Made by a program: the position numbers and the translations under genes
NCBI GenBank assembly: GCA_964469455.1
Contig: CAYXZX010000037.1
Location: 1 to 18,631 of the forward strand
Direction: 5' to 3'
Origin: Fen-999 sp964469455
GTDB lineage: Bacteria > Pseudomonadota > Gammaproteobacteria > Burkholderiales > Rhodocyclaceae
DNA length: 18,631 bases
The notes under the pieces: generated by a model
Database searches by the model: none
Told to the model about the DNA's origin: nothing
Seen by the model: only the letters and a program-made list of their open reading frames with translations
Shown here: positions 1 through 8,235 of the stretch, piece by piece
Numbering within the stretch: the first letter of the stretch is position 1
Layout: each line of letters begins with the position of its first letter

Positions 1-129
1 TCTTCCGGCCAGTCATTCGACGCCGTCTACGTTGGTCAAACAATCCAAAATCCGATCGCCGGTGCATCGTGCTGGAATTCTCTGACGGGAGGTACTTCCG
101 CGACCAATCCTCCAAATCTCGTCAATTGA
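1..129 (+). CDS. C-terminal tail of an unidentified protein (5' end outside window)
   Basis: Frame 1 is open from the window edge for 42 codons and stops with TGA at 127-129. The tail is rich in Ser, Thr, Asn, Gly and Pro, has one Cys-Trp pair near the middle and ends in Pro-Pro-Asn-Leu-Val-Asn. This composition suits a secreted or surface protein (a pilin-like or matrix protein would fit), but I do not recognise the family. The stop lies 26 bases before the ATG of the next gene, so the two may share a transcript. Codon use is less GC-rich at third positions than in the downstream genes. An open frame of this length could arise by chance in GC-rich DNA, so this stays tentative. Confidence 0.4.
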   Translation, partial: SSGQSFDAVYVGQTIQNPIAGASCWNSLTGGTSATNPPNLVN

Positions 130-155
130 AAAGTTCGGGATCTGCATATCCGCAA

Positions 156-416
156 ATGATCAATGAAGAAGTAGCGACCCTGAGGCGTCTTGATGACGCC
201 TCAGTCGTTTTTGATCCGCGCACCTGGCAAACCCATCTGCTTCCTCCGGCCGCAACCGTGGTTGTCGACGTCATCGAGGAGCTCCGCGAGCAGGGCAAAC
301 TGAGCCAAGAGACCTTGGACGCCGCGCTGCGCGACGACCTCGAACTCGATCCGGATTCTCCGGCAATTGCCGATCTCTTGCGCATGTTGCGCGAGATTGG
401 CATCCTGCCGGCATGA
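156..416 (+). CDS. PqqD-like protein of the HPr-rel-A system
   Basis: Small protein of 86 residues resembling PqqD, the peptide-binding chaperone fold (RiPP recognition element) used in pyrroloquinoline quinone and other peptide-modification pathways. Visible signs are the opening strand pattern with Leu-Asp-Asp, Val-Val-Phe-Asp and Thr-His-Leu-Leu (residues 12-29), followed by helices rich in Leu, Glu and Asp. The start is chosen at ATG 156. An upstream in-frame GTG at 69 would add 29 residues unlike the family and would overlap the preceding frame. No strong Shine-Dalgarno sequence is visible. The stop overlaps the kinase start by four bases (ATGA), indicating translational coupling. It probably presents or binds a partner for the two enzymes that follow; the partner is not known. 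Confidence 0.75.
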   Translation: MINEEVATLRRLDDASVVFDPRTWQTHLLPPAATVVVDVIEELREQGKLSQETLDAALRDDLELDPDSPAIADLLRMLREIGILPA

Positions 417-1351
417 CCCGACTTCCGGAACGCATCGGCGACATTCCGTTTTCCCGATTCGACGACTACTTTCCCGGCGGCCGGATCTTCCTCGACTACG
501 GTGCCTGCCGCGTCGCCGCCACGATGCCGGCAGTCGCGATGAAGGCAGCGTTCCACCGGGTCTACGGTGCCTTCGCCTACCTGCCGCGCAACGACTTCGC
601 TGACTTCCACGTCGGCATTCGTCCGGGCCGCGGACTGCGGCGGTGGTTGCGGCCGACCGTGCGCTTCACCATCGACGGCATCGAACCCTTCGAACCCTAT
701 CCGCGCGGCAGCGCGCTGCCGATGTTCGAGTGGGGCGTGAACTGGTGTTTCGCCCAGCGCTTCAACCAGTACGTGCTCCTCCACGCCGGTGCGCTTGCCC
801 TGGGCGACCGCGCGGTGATCATGGCGGCGACCCCCGGTTCGGGCAAGAGCACCCTGGCGGCCGCGTTGATGCTGCGCGGCTTCCGGCTGCTCTCGGACGA
901 GTTCGGTGTCCTCGATCCTGCGTCCGGCCTCTTGCTGCCCATGCTGAAGCCCGTGGCTCTGAAGAATCGTTCCATCGACGTGATCCGCGAGTTCTCGGCC
1001 GATGCCGTGCTCGGCCCGGTGTTTCCGGAAACCCGCAAGGGCGACGTTGCCCACCTGGCCCCGAATACGGCCAGCGTGGACGCGGTCGCCCAACCGGCGC
1101 GGCCGGGCCTCGTACTGTTCCCGCGCTACCAGGCCGGCGCGGAGTTGGCGCTGGTACCGCAGCCGCGCGAGCAGGCGTTCGCACGCCTCGCATTCAACAG
1201 CTTCAACTATGCGCTGCTTGGCCCTGTCGCGTTTCATGCCGTTGCCGATCTGGCCGAGCGCTGCCTGGCGTTTGAGTTGCGCTACGGCTCGCTCGACGAG
1301 GCGGTGGCGCGGATTCGGCGGCTGCTCGAAGACGGGGAGACGGCGTCGTGA
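413..1351 (+). CDS. HprK-related kinase A (HPr-rel-A system)
   Basis: Protein of 312 residues distantly related to HPr kinase/phosphorylase. The P-loop Gly-Ser-Gly-Lys-Ser-Thr is at residues 142-147, preceded by Leu-Leu-His-Ala-Gly (122-126), and a Walker-B-like Leu-Leu-Ser-Asp-Glu-Phe is at 159-164. This spacing is typical of HprK-like small kinases. The N-terminal 120 residues are specific to this family and have no signal peptide. It should bind ATP and phosphorylate a protein, peptide or small molecule, but the substrate is unknown and no HPr gene is present in the window. ATG 413 overlaps the PqqD-like stop, and its own TGA overlaps the GTG of the nucleotidyltransferase, so the three genes form one coupled unit. 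Catalysis is inferred from the motifs only. Confidence 0.82.
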   Translation: MTRLPERIGDIPFSRFDDYFPGGRIFLDYGACRVAATMPAVAMKAAFHRVYGAFAYLPRNDFADFHVGIRPGRGLRRWLRPTVRFTIDGIEPFEPYPRGSALPMFEWGVNWCFAQRFNQYVLLHAGALALGDRAVIMAATPGSGKSTLAAALMLRGFRLLSDEFGVLDPASGLLLPMLKPVALKNRSIDVIREFSADAVLGPVFPETRKGDVAHLAPNTASVDAVAQPARPGLVLFPRYQAGAELALVPQPREQAFARLAFNSFNYALLGPVAFHAVADLAERCLAFELRYGSLDEAVARIRRLLEDGETAS

Positions 1352-2421
1352 CGGCTTCCCGGCTGCTGCCGCTGTTGCGCGACATTGGACAGGCCGCCAC
1401 CTTGACGCTGGCGCAGTGGGACGACACGGTACGGCTGGCGCGGCAGTCCCGCCTGCTCGGCCTCGTCGCCCATCGCTTGCGGGACCGCGACGACCTGTGG
1501 CATGGGCTGTTTCCCGCCGTGCGTGGGCACATGCACTCGGCGATCCATTACAGCGGCCACCGGGCGCAGATGGTGAGAATGGAGCTCGATGCCATCGACG
1601 CTGCCTTGCCTGCCGGCCAGCAGATCGTCGTGCTCAAGGGCGCCGCCTACCTCATGCAGGGATTGGAGTTCGCGCGTGGCCGCATTCCCAACGACGTCGA
1701 CCTCATGGTGCCCCGGCGCGATCTCGACAAAACCGAATCGGCTCTCAAGGCCGCCGGCTGGGAATCGGAAACGGACGATGCCTACGATCAGCGCTACTAC
1801 CGGGAGTGGAGCCACGAGTTGCCGCCCATGCGCTTTCCTGGCCACGCGCTGGAAATCGACCTGCACCACACGATCTCGCCGGTTACCAGCCGCATTCGCG
1901 CGGACGACGAACTGCTGTTCGCGGGAAAATGCAACCTCGCCGGGGCCGGTCGCTACGCCGTCCTGCATCCCTGCGACCAGATCGTTCACGCCGCCATCCA
2001 CCTGTTCCAGGACTCGGAATTGTCGAACCGCTTGCGCGACCTGGTGGATATCGACGGCCTGATCGGATGGGCCATGCGCAGCGAGGCGGACTGGCGGGAA
2101 CTGGTGCGCCGGAGCCAATGCCACGGTGCGGGCGACGCGCTGTGGTACGCGCTGCATTATTGCCGGACGTGGCTCGGGTCACCGGTACCGGGTGACCTAC
2201 CGCTCGTGCCGCCGCCTTCCTGGCGCCGGCAGTTGTTGGACGGGATTTTCGAACACGCGTCGCTGCCGGGGCTGCCCGACGCTCGTGTCGGCTTCGCCCG
2301 GGGGCTGGCCTCGCGTCTGGGCACCCTCCGCTATCACTGGCTGCGCATGCCGCCGGGCTTGCTGTTGCGCCACGGCGTCGCCAAGCTCTGGCGGGCCGGA
2401 CGACGCGCCGCCAAGGACTAA
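1348..2421 (+). CDS. Nucleotidyltransferase family 5 protein (HPr-rel-A system)
   Basis: Protein of 357 residues of the NTP_transf_5 type (polymerase-beta-like fold). The core shows Leu-Lys-Gly at 96-98, the metal-binding Asp-Val-Asp pair at 116-118 and a later carboxylate strand Glu-Ile-Asp-Leu-His-His at 169-174. This is the usual three-carboxylate arrangement of the fold. The enzyme would transfer a nucleotide, or possibly another group, to an unknown acceptor. It starts with GTG overlapping the kinase stop by four bases and is the last member of the cassette. The C-terminal 120 residues are rich in Arg and Trp and give no further clue. Family assignment is good; the biological role is undetermined. 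Confidence 0.78.
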   Translation: MTASRLLPLLRDIGQAATLTLAQWDDTVRLARQSRLLGLVAHRLRDRDDLWHGLFPAVRGHMHSAIHYSGHRAQMVRMELDAIDAALPAGQQIVVLKGAAYLMQGLEFARGRIPNDVDLMVPRRDLDKTESALKAAGWESETDDAYDQRYYREWSHELPPMRFPGHALEIDLHHTISPVTSRIRADDELLFAGKCNLAGAGRYAVLHPCDQIVHAAIHLFQDSELSNRLRDLVDIDGLIGWAMRSEADWRELVRRSQCHGAGDALWYALHYCRTWLGSPVPGDLPLVPPPSWRRQLLDGIFEHASLPGLPDARVGFARGLASRLGTLRYHWLRMPPGLLLRHGVAKLWRAGRRAAKD

Positions 2422-2433
2422 GGTCCGGTCGGC

Positions 2434-2439
2434 TACAAT
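2434..2439 (+). promoter_or_regulatory. Possible -10 box for the dehydrogenase/epimerase pair
   Basis: TACAAT (five of six consensus bases) lies in the 53-base gap after the nucleotidyltransferase, 36 bases before the GTG start of the dehydrogenase. There is no good -35 at 16-18 bases spacing, so a promoter here is only weakly supported and read-through from the upstream cassette is equally possible. Confidence 0.25.
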
Positions 2440-2474
2440 CACATGATTCGCATGTACTGTTCGAGGGAGTCGTC

Positions 2475-3760
<1,286 letters not shown>

Positions 3761-3761
<1 letters not shown>

Positions 3762-4804
3762 TGACGGCTTACCAAGGGCTGCTCGCGCGCCTGCGCAGCG
3801 AGCCTCATGCCTGGCTGGTGACGGGAGTCGCCGGTTTCATCGGCAGCAACCTGCTCGAAGCTTTGCTCGCGCTCGGCCAACGGGTGGTGGGGCTGGACAA
3901 CTTTGCCACCGGCCACAGGCACAACCTGGATCAAGTGCGCGGACTCGTCAGCGCGGAGCAGTGGGCGCGCTTCCGGTTCATCGAAGGCGATATCCGCCGT
4001 TTGGAGGATTGCCGCATTGCCTGCGAAGGCATCGATTACGTACTGCATCAGGCGGCGCTCGGTTCGGTGCCGCGCTCGCTGGAGGATCCCATCACCACCA
4101 ATGCCGCCAACATCGACGGTTTCCTCAACGTGCTGGTGGCAGCGCGAGATGCCAAGGTCCAGCGCTTCGTCTACGCCGCATCGAGTTCCACCTACGGTGA
4201 TCATCCGGGCCTGCCCAAGGTGGAGGACCGCATCGGCAAGCCGCTGTCGCCCTACGCGGTGACCAAGCTGGTCAATGAGCAATATGCCGATGTTTTTGCG
4301 CGCACCTATGGTTTCGGCACCATCGGCCTGCGTTACTTCAACATCTTCGGGCCACGCCAGGACCCGAACGGCGCTTACGCCGCCGTGGTGCCGAAATGGA
4401 CAGCGGCCATGATGGCCGGCGACCCGGTCTGGATCAACGGCGACGGCGAAACCAGCCGCGATTTCTGCTATATCGCCAATGCCGTGCAGGCCAATCTGCT
4501 GGCGGCGACGGCGACGGGCGAAGATGCGACCAACCAGGTCTATAACGTCGCGGTTGGCGACCGGACGACGCTGAACGATCTGTTCGAGGCGATTCGCGGC
4601 TTGCTGGAGCCCCGTTTCCCGCACCTGCAGGGCTTCAAGCCCAGTTACCGCGATTTCCGCGCGGGCGATGTTCGCCACTCCTTGGCGGACGTGACCAAGG
4701 CGCGCACCCTGCTGGGCTACGAACCGAGCCACCGGATCGGCGAGGGTTTGCGCGAGGCAATGGACTGGTACGTTGCGCATGTCGGCGTCATCCGGCCGAC
4801 ATAA
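3761..4804 (+). CDS. wbpP: UDP-HexNAc(A) C4-epimerase (TviC/WbpP type)
   Basis: Short-chain dehydrogenase/reductase epimerase of 347 residues that interconverts the gluco and galacto forms of UDP-N-acetylhexosamine or its uronic acid. The NAD-binding Gly-Val-Ala-Gly-Phe-Ile-Gly is at residues 22-28, Ser-Ser-Ser-Thr-Tyr-Gly at 141-146, and the catalytic pair is Tyr165 and Lys169. Long stretches (for example Ala-Leu-Gly-Ser-Val-Pro-Arg-Ser and Asn-Gly-Asp-Gly-Glu-Thr-Ser-Arg-Asp-Phe-Cys-Tyr) match WbpP of Pseudomonas aeruginosa as I remember it. ATG 3761 is chosen because it starts the family-like sequence and overlaps the dehydrogenase stop by one base. With its neighbour it should supply UDP-GalNAcA for a capsule, exopolysaccharide or O-antigen. 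No glycosyltransferases are in view. Confidence 0.9.
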
Positions 4805-4817
4805 CGCTGTTACAAAT

Positions 4818-4843
4818 ATCCCGTTGAAAATAGACGGGATTTT
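4818..4843 (+). terminator. Rho-independent terminator after the epimerase gene
   Basis: ATCCCGT (4818-4824) pairs perfectly with ACGGGAT (4834-4840) around a nine-base loop, and a four-T run (4840-4843) follows. It lies 13 bases past the epimerase stop. It overlaps the -35 and spacer of the candidate promoter for the next gene. The stem is only seven base pairs, so termination may be incomplete. Confidence 0.55.
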
Positions 4844-4853
4844 CCAGTATCAT
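4824..4853 (+). promoter_or_regulatory. Candidate sigma-70 promoter of the riboswitch-controlled protease
   Basis: TTGAAA (4824-4829) and TATCAT (4848-4853) are separated by 18 bases. Transcription would begin near 4860, immediately before the 5' strand of the riboswitch P1 stem at 4861, which is where an aptamer transcript should start. Position supports it more than sequence strength does. Confidence 0.5.
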
Positions 4854-4860
4854 CCAACCG

Positions 4861-4976
4861 AGTTCATTCGAAAAAGGCAAACCCGCCGAAAGGCGGGGTC
4901 GCAAAGCTTCTGGCCTAAAGGTATCCGTCGCACGGTGCATGGCGGATTGCCCAAGGCAGCAGGGTTGCCGAATGTG
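4861..4976 (+). promoter_or_regulatory. Cyclic-di-GMP class I riboswitch aptamer (GEMM-I)
   Basis: The leader shows the GEMM-I core: GGCAAACC (4876-4883), a GAAA-capped stem (CCCGCC / GGCGGG, 4882-4895), GTCGCAAAGC (4898-4907), CTGGCCTAAA (4910-4919) and GGCAGCAGGGTTGCCG (4955-4970). It closes with a perfect P1 stem CATTCG (4865-4870) / CGAATG (4969-4974). Aligned by eye to the Vibrio Vc2 aptamer, the ligand-contacting G, A and C fall at 4877, 4904 and 4968 and are all conserved. The arm between CCTAAA and the distal strand is enlarged by an extra hairpin (4920-4951). The aptamer lies 86 bases before the metallopeptidase start and should tie its expression to intracellular cyclic-di-GMP. Confidence 0.88.
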
Positions 4977-5005
4977 TTGCATGCCGGCAAGGTTTCTTGC
5001 GAATG

Positions 5006-5041
5006 AACTGGGTGGCGGATTCCGCCAAATGCTCGGTTTTT
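5006..5041 (+). terminator. Candidate regulated terminator (riboswitch expression platform)
   Basis: AACTGGGT (5006-5013) can pair with GCTCGGTT (5031-5038), including three G-T wobbles. Stacked on it is GGCGG (5014-5018) / CCGCC (5022-5026) with a three-base loop and a four-base bulge AAAT. Five T residues end at 5041. Bases 5000-5009 are also the exact complement of 4861-4870, the 5' strand of P1 and the bases before it, so this hairpin competes with an alternative leader fold. The terminator is imperfect, hence moderate confidence. Confidence 0.45.
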
Positions 5042-5061
5042 CGTAACAGCAAGGATTGATC

Positions 5062-7368
5062 ATGCAACGTGTCGCCGTATTCATGGCCGTACTGCTTTCG
5101 GCCGCCTTCCCCGCGAGTCTTGTCTTGGCCGCCGGCAGTGTCGGCGCGGGGGGGCCTTCGTTGTCGATTGATGTCCGTGCGCTGGCTGCGAAGGTTCCAA
5201 GCACGCAGATCGCCATCGATACCCGGTCGCTCGAAGTCGCGATCGATGCGGACGCGATCGGGCGATTGACCCAGGGCCAGACGGTTTCCGTCGCGATTGC
5301 CGGAGCGGGGAACTTCGCGTTCATTGTCGATTATGTGCACCGGGACCGTGAAATCCTTGAAATCGGGGGCCACGCCGAAGGCGCGGCGGCACGCAAGATC
5401 ACACTTGGCGTGCGTGACGACGGTGTTACCGGCCTGATCGAGACCCCAGGACAGACATACGCGCTGGGCTATGCCAACCGTGTACAGATGGCGGGCGTTG
5501 CCGACTCCCAATGGATGACGGATGCTCTGGGCGGCACCATGGCCGGCATGAAGCTCCGTGGGAAGGCAAAGGGCGAGGTTCCGCCGGCCCCTGGAGCGGA
5601 GCCGGTAACGGTCGATCTGGCGACGTTGGCGGCACTGAATCCTGGTGACGACGTTGTCATGCAACTGACAGGCTTGGGCGCGATGCGGGTGCGCTTCGAG
5701 GAACTGCGCGCCGGCGACCGCTCGTCGACCTGGGTGGGCCATCTCAAGGATTTCGGCGAGAACTACAAGGTACTGCTGACCTATTCGCCCGACGCCACGG
5801 AAGGCTACATCCTGACGCCGAAGGGCGAGATCAACCTTCTTACCGGCGCGAGTGGTGACCTCTACCAATTCAATCCGACCGAAGCCGGCTACCGCAGCGC
5901 GCAAGCGGACGGCGAGTCCTGCGCAGCCGTTGCCTTCATGCCATCGGCGGGACCGGCAAGCGCACATGCGGGCACCGTGACCGGAACGACCCCTACGCCC
6001 ACCTCAGGTTCTGCCACCGTTGCTGCCGCACGGACCATCGACGTGCTGGTCTATTACACGCCCGGCATGGTTTCCGCGTACGGCAGCGTGAATGCGGTGG
6101 CGACGCGCGTCGATGCGCTGATCGCCGCCGCCAATCAGGCGTATCTGGCCGGCGGTCTCGGCTACCAGATTCGTCGCGTCGGGTTGGATGCGATCGCCAT
6201 TGACGACAGGACCAGCAACGACAGCCTCCTGAGCCAGATGAACGCCCGCTCGGGCGCGTTTGCCGGAATGAACGCCAAGCGCGATCAGCTGGGCGCCGAT
6301 CTGGTGACGGTCATCCGGCCGTTGTACGCGCAGGCTCAGGGCGGCTGCGGGGTTGGCTATGTTTCGGGCCATGGCGGCACGAACGTCAGCCTCTATGCCA
6401 ACTACGGACTGTCCGTAGTGAGCGACGGCAACGATCATGCCGGCCAGAACGTGTATTGCGATACCTTGGTGCTGGCACACGAATTGGGTCACAACATGGG
6501 CCTCATGCATGACCGTGCGACCGTCGCCAGCCAGGGTGGCGGTTTCGGGGTCACGTCCTACGCCTACGGCTATGCGGTGCCGGGCCGCTGGGGCACCATC
6601 ATGAGCTATGCGTACCCGCGCCAGCTCAAGTTCTCGAATCCGAACGATTACACGTGCGGCCGCAACGAGCGTTGCGGCATGCCGGAAACCGATCCCGCCA
6701 GCGCGAACAATGTCAAGGCACTGTCGCTATCGATGCCGCTAGTCTCCGCTTTTCGGCCATCGGCCGGTACGCAGCAGACGTTCAGCGTGTCGGGCGTGGC
6801 GACGCTCGACGGCAGGGCGGTGTCGGGGGTGGCGATGAACGTCAGCGCGGTCTCGGCATCGTCCGGGACGGCGAATCCTGCCGCGGTGAGCTGCCAGACC
6901 TCCGGAAGTACCGGTGTGTACGCCTGCTCGGCGCCCGCAGGATACAGTTTCACGTTGACGCCCTCGTATCCATTGGTAGCAGTGAATACCAGCATCGCCT
7001 GGACGCCACCCTCTGCCTCGATCGTGACGATCTCGGCCAACCAGACGATCAATTTCACCGGCAGGTCGACAAGTATCGCGCCGGCGAAATATGTGCTTTC
7101 CATCGTCTTCACGGTGAACGGCCAGCGCACGATCGCGATTCCATTCACGCTGCAACTGGCGGCGGGCAGCGATGCCGGCCAGGTTTCATGCACGGCCGGC
7201 GCGAATGCGACCGTGGCGTGCAGCATGCCAAAGGGCTATACGGCGAAAGTCGCGCCGTCGACCAATGTGGTCTGGAATGGCAGGAAGGTGACATTCACGC
7301 CGACGTCGCTGTCGGTCAGCAATATCGCCGCCAATACCAGCATCACATTTGCAGGAACGGCCAAGTAA
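5062..7368 (+). CDS. Secreted reprolysin-like zinc metallopeptidase
   Basis: Protein of 768 residues with a Sec signal peptide (about residues 1-24, hydrophobic run ending Val-Leu-Ala-Ala). The metzincin zinc motif His-Glu-Leu-Gly-His-Asn-Met-Gly-Leu-Met-His-Asp is at 473-484 and the Met-turn Ile-Met-Ser-Tyr at 513-516, so it should be an active, secreted protease. The N-terminal region (72-135 and 195-259) holds two copies of a similar beta-rich unit, probably a propeptide. The C-terminal third (about 573-667 and 677-765) holds two related domains, each with a Cys pair. No PEP-CTERM or other sorting tail is visible. ATG 5062 is chosen over the track-style TTG at 5056 because AAGGA (5051-5055) is correctly spaced and the signal peptide begins there. 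Expression should follow cyclic-di-GMP through the leader. The target protein is unknown. Confidence 0.85.
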   Translation: MQRVAVFMAVLLSAAFPASLVLAAGSVGAGGPSLSIDVRALAAKVPSTQIAIDTRSLEVAIDADAIGRLTQGQTVSVAIAGAGNFAFIVDYVHRDREILEIGGHAEGAAARKITLGVRDDGVTGLIETPGQTYALGYANRVQMAGVADSQWMTDALGGTMAGMKLRGKAKGEVPPAPGAEPVTVDLATLAALNPGDDVVMQLTGLGAMRVRFEELRAGDRSSTWVGHLKDFGENYKVLLTYSPDATEGYILTPKGEINLLTGASGDLYQFNPTEAGYRSAQADGESCAAVAFMPSAGPASAHAGTVTGTTPTPTSGSATVAAARTIDVLVYYTPGMVSAYGSVNAVATRVDALIAAANQAYLAGGLGYQIRRVGLDAIAIDDRTSNDSLLSQMNARSGAFAGMNAKRDQLGADLVTVIRPLYAQAQGGCGVGYVSGHGGTNVSLYANYGLSVVSDGNDHAGQNVYCDTLVLAHELGHNMGLMHDRATVASQGGGFGVTSYAYGYAVPGRWGTIMSYAYPRQLKFSNPNDYTCGRNERCGMPETDPASANNVKALSLSMPLVSAFRPSAGTQQTFSVSGVATLDGRAVSGVAMNVSAVSASSGTANPAAVSCQTSGSTGVYACSAPAGYSFTLTPSYPLVAVNTSIAWTPPSASIVTISANQTINFTGRSTSIAPAKYVLSIVFTVNGQRTIAIPFTLQLAAGSDAGQVSCTAGANATVACSMPKGYTAKVAPSTNVVWNGRKVTFTPTSLSVSNIAANTSITFAGTAK

Positions 7369-7380
7369 GCGCTGAATCAG

Positions 7381-7406
7381 AGGCGTGCCTTTTTGCACGC
7401 CTTTCT
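7381..7406 (+). terminator. Strong hairpin terminator of the metallopeptidase gene
   Basis: AGGCGTGC (7381-7388) pairs perfectly with GCACGCCT (7395-7402) around CTTTTT, and a T-rich TTTCT follows. It lies 12 bases past the stop codon. The minus-strand reading has no T run, so it serves the plus-strand gene and shields it from convergent suhB. Confidence 0.75.
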
Positions 7407-7417
7407 GCTTGCGTTGA

Positions 7418-8221
7418 TCAGGCGGCGAGCGCGCCCTTGCGGTAGGGGGCGATGACCTGCAGGATCTGCGTGAAGATCTTCGGCGTGCCGCAGACGATGT
7501 TGCCCGTGCTAAGGTAGCTTGACTCGCCAGCGAGGTCGCCAACCAGGCCGCCGGCCTCGGATATCAGTAACGCGCCGGCCGCCATGTCCCAGGGCGACAG
7601 ACCGAATTCCCAGAAGCCGTCGAGCCGCCCGCAAGCGACATAGGCGAGGTCGAGCGACGCCGCGCCCGGCCGTCGCACGCCCGCCGTGCGGCGCGTCATG
7701 TCCTTGAAAATGCCGAGATAGGCATCGACGTGGTCGAATATCCGATACGGAAAGCCGGTGCCGATCAGGGATTCGTCGAGCTTGGTCCGTTTCGAGACGC
7801 GGATGCGCTTGTCGTTCAGGAAGGCGCCTGCACCCTTGCTGGCGGTAAACAACTCGTTGCGGCCGGGGTCGAAGACCACGGCATGGGTCAGCACGCCCTT
7901 GTGCGCCATGGCGATCGACACCGCGTACTGCGGAAAGCCATGAATAAAGTTGGTGGTGCCGTCGAGCGGGTCGATGATCCACTGATACTCGCTGTCGTCC
8001 TGACCCGAGCGGCCGGTTTCCTCTGCTAAGATCGAATGCTTCGGGTAGGTTTCGCGCAGGGTTTCGATGATGGCGGCTTCGGCGGCCTTGTCCACCTCGG
8101 TGACGAAATCGCTTTGCTGCTTGACGCCGACCGTGAGTTGGCCGATATCGAGGCTGGCGCGGTTGATGATCTTGCCGGCGCGCAGCGCGGCCTTGACCGC
8201 GATATTGAGTGTGGGATGCAT
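7418..8221 (-). CDS. suhB: Inositol-1-monophosphatase family protein SuhB
   Basis: Protein of 267 residues of the Mg-dependent inositol monophosphatase family. The metal-binding residues are visible: Glu67 in Ala-Glu-Glu-Thr, Asp84 and Asp87 in Trp-Ile-Ile-Asp-Pro-Leu-Asp-Gly-Thr-Thr-Asn-Phe, and Asp212 in Pro-Trp-Asp-Met-Ala-Ala-Gly. In Escherichia coli SuhB also joins rRNA antitermination complexes; whether this protein does so cannot be seen. The start gives the usual family N-terminus (Met-His-Pro then Leu-Asn-Ile-Ala). It diverges from trmJ with 14 bases between start codons and has no visible Shine-Dalgarno sequence. The suhB/trmJ divergent pair next to isc is conserved with E. coli. 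Confidence 0.93.
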   Translation of the reverse strand: MHPTLNIAVKAALRAGKIINRASLDIGQLTVGVKQQSDFVTEVDKAAEAAIIETLRETYPKHSILAEETGRSGQDDSEYQWIIDPLDGTTNFIHGFPQYAVSIAMAHKGVLTHAVVFDPGRNELFTASKGAGAFLNDKRIRVSKRTKLDESLIGTGFPYRIFDHVDAYLGIFKDMTRRTAGVRRPGAASLDLAYVACGRLDGFWEFGLSPWDMAAGALLISEAGGLVGDLAGESSYLSTGNIVCGTPKIFTQILQVIAPYRKGALAA

Positions 8222-8235
8222 GATTGAATTCTAAT

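Noticed and set aside
69..155. GTG at 69 as the start of the PqqD-like gene
   Set aside because: The added 29 residues do not resemble the family and overlap the open frame that ends at 129. ATG 156 gives the usual PqqD-like length.
122..1237. Long minus-strand open frame of 371 codons
   Set aside because: It lies opposite the PqqD-like and kinase genes, has Arg/His/Gln-rich low-complexity composition and no family resemblance; typical antisense shadow in GC-rich DNA.
4773..5006. Open frame of 77 codons across the leader before the metallopeptidase
   Set aside because: It runs through the riboswitch aptamer, whose structure explains the sequence; no ribosome site or protein family is apparent.
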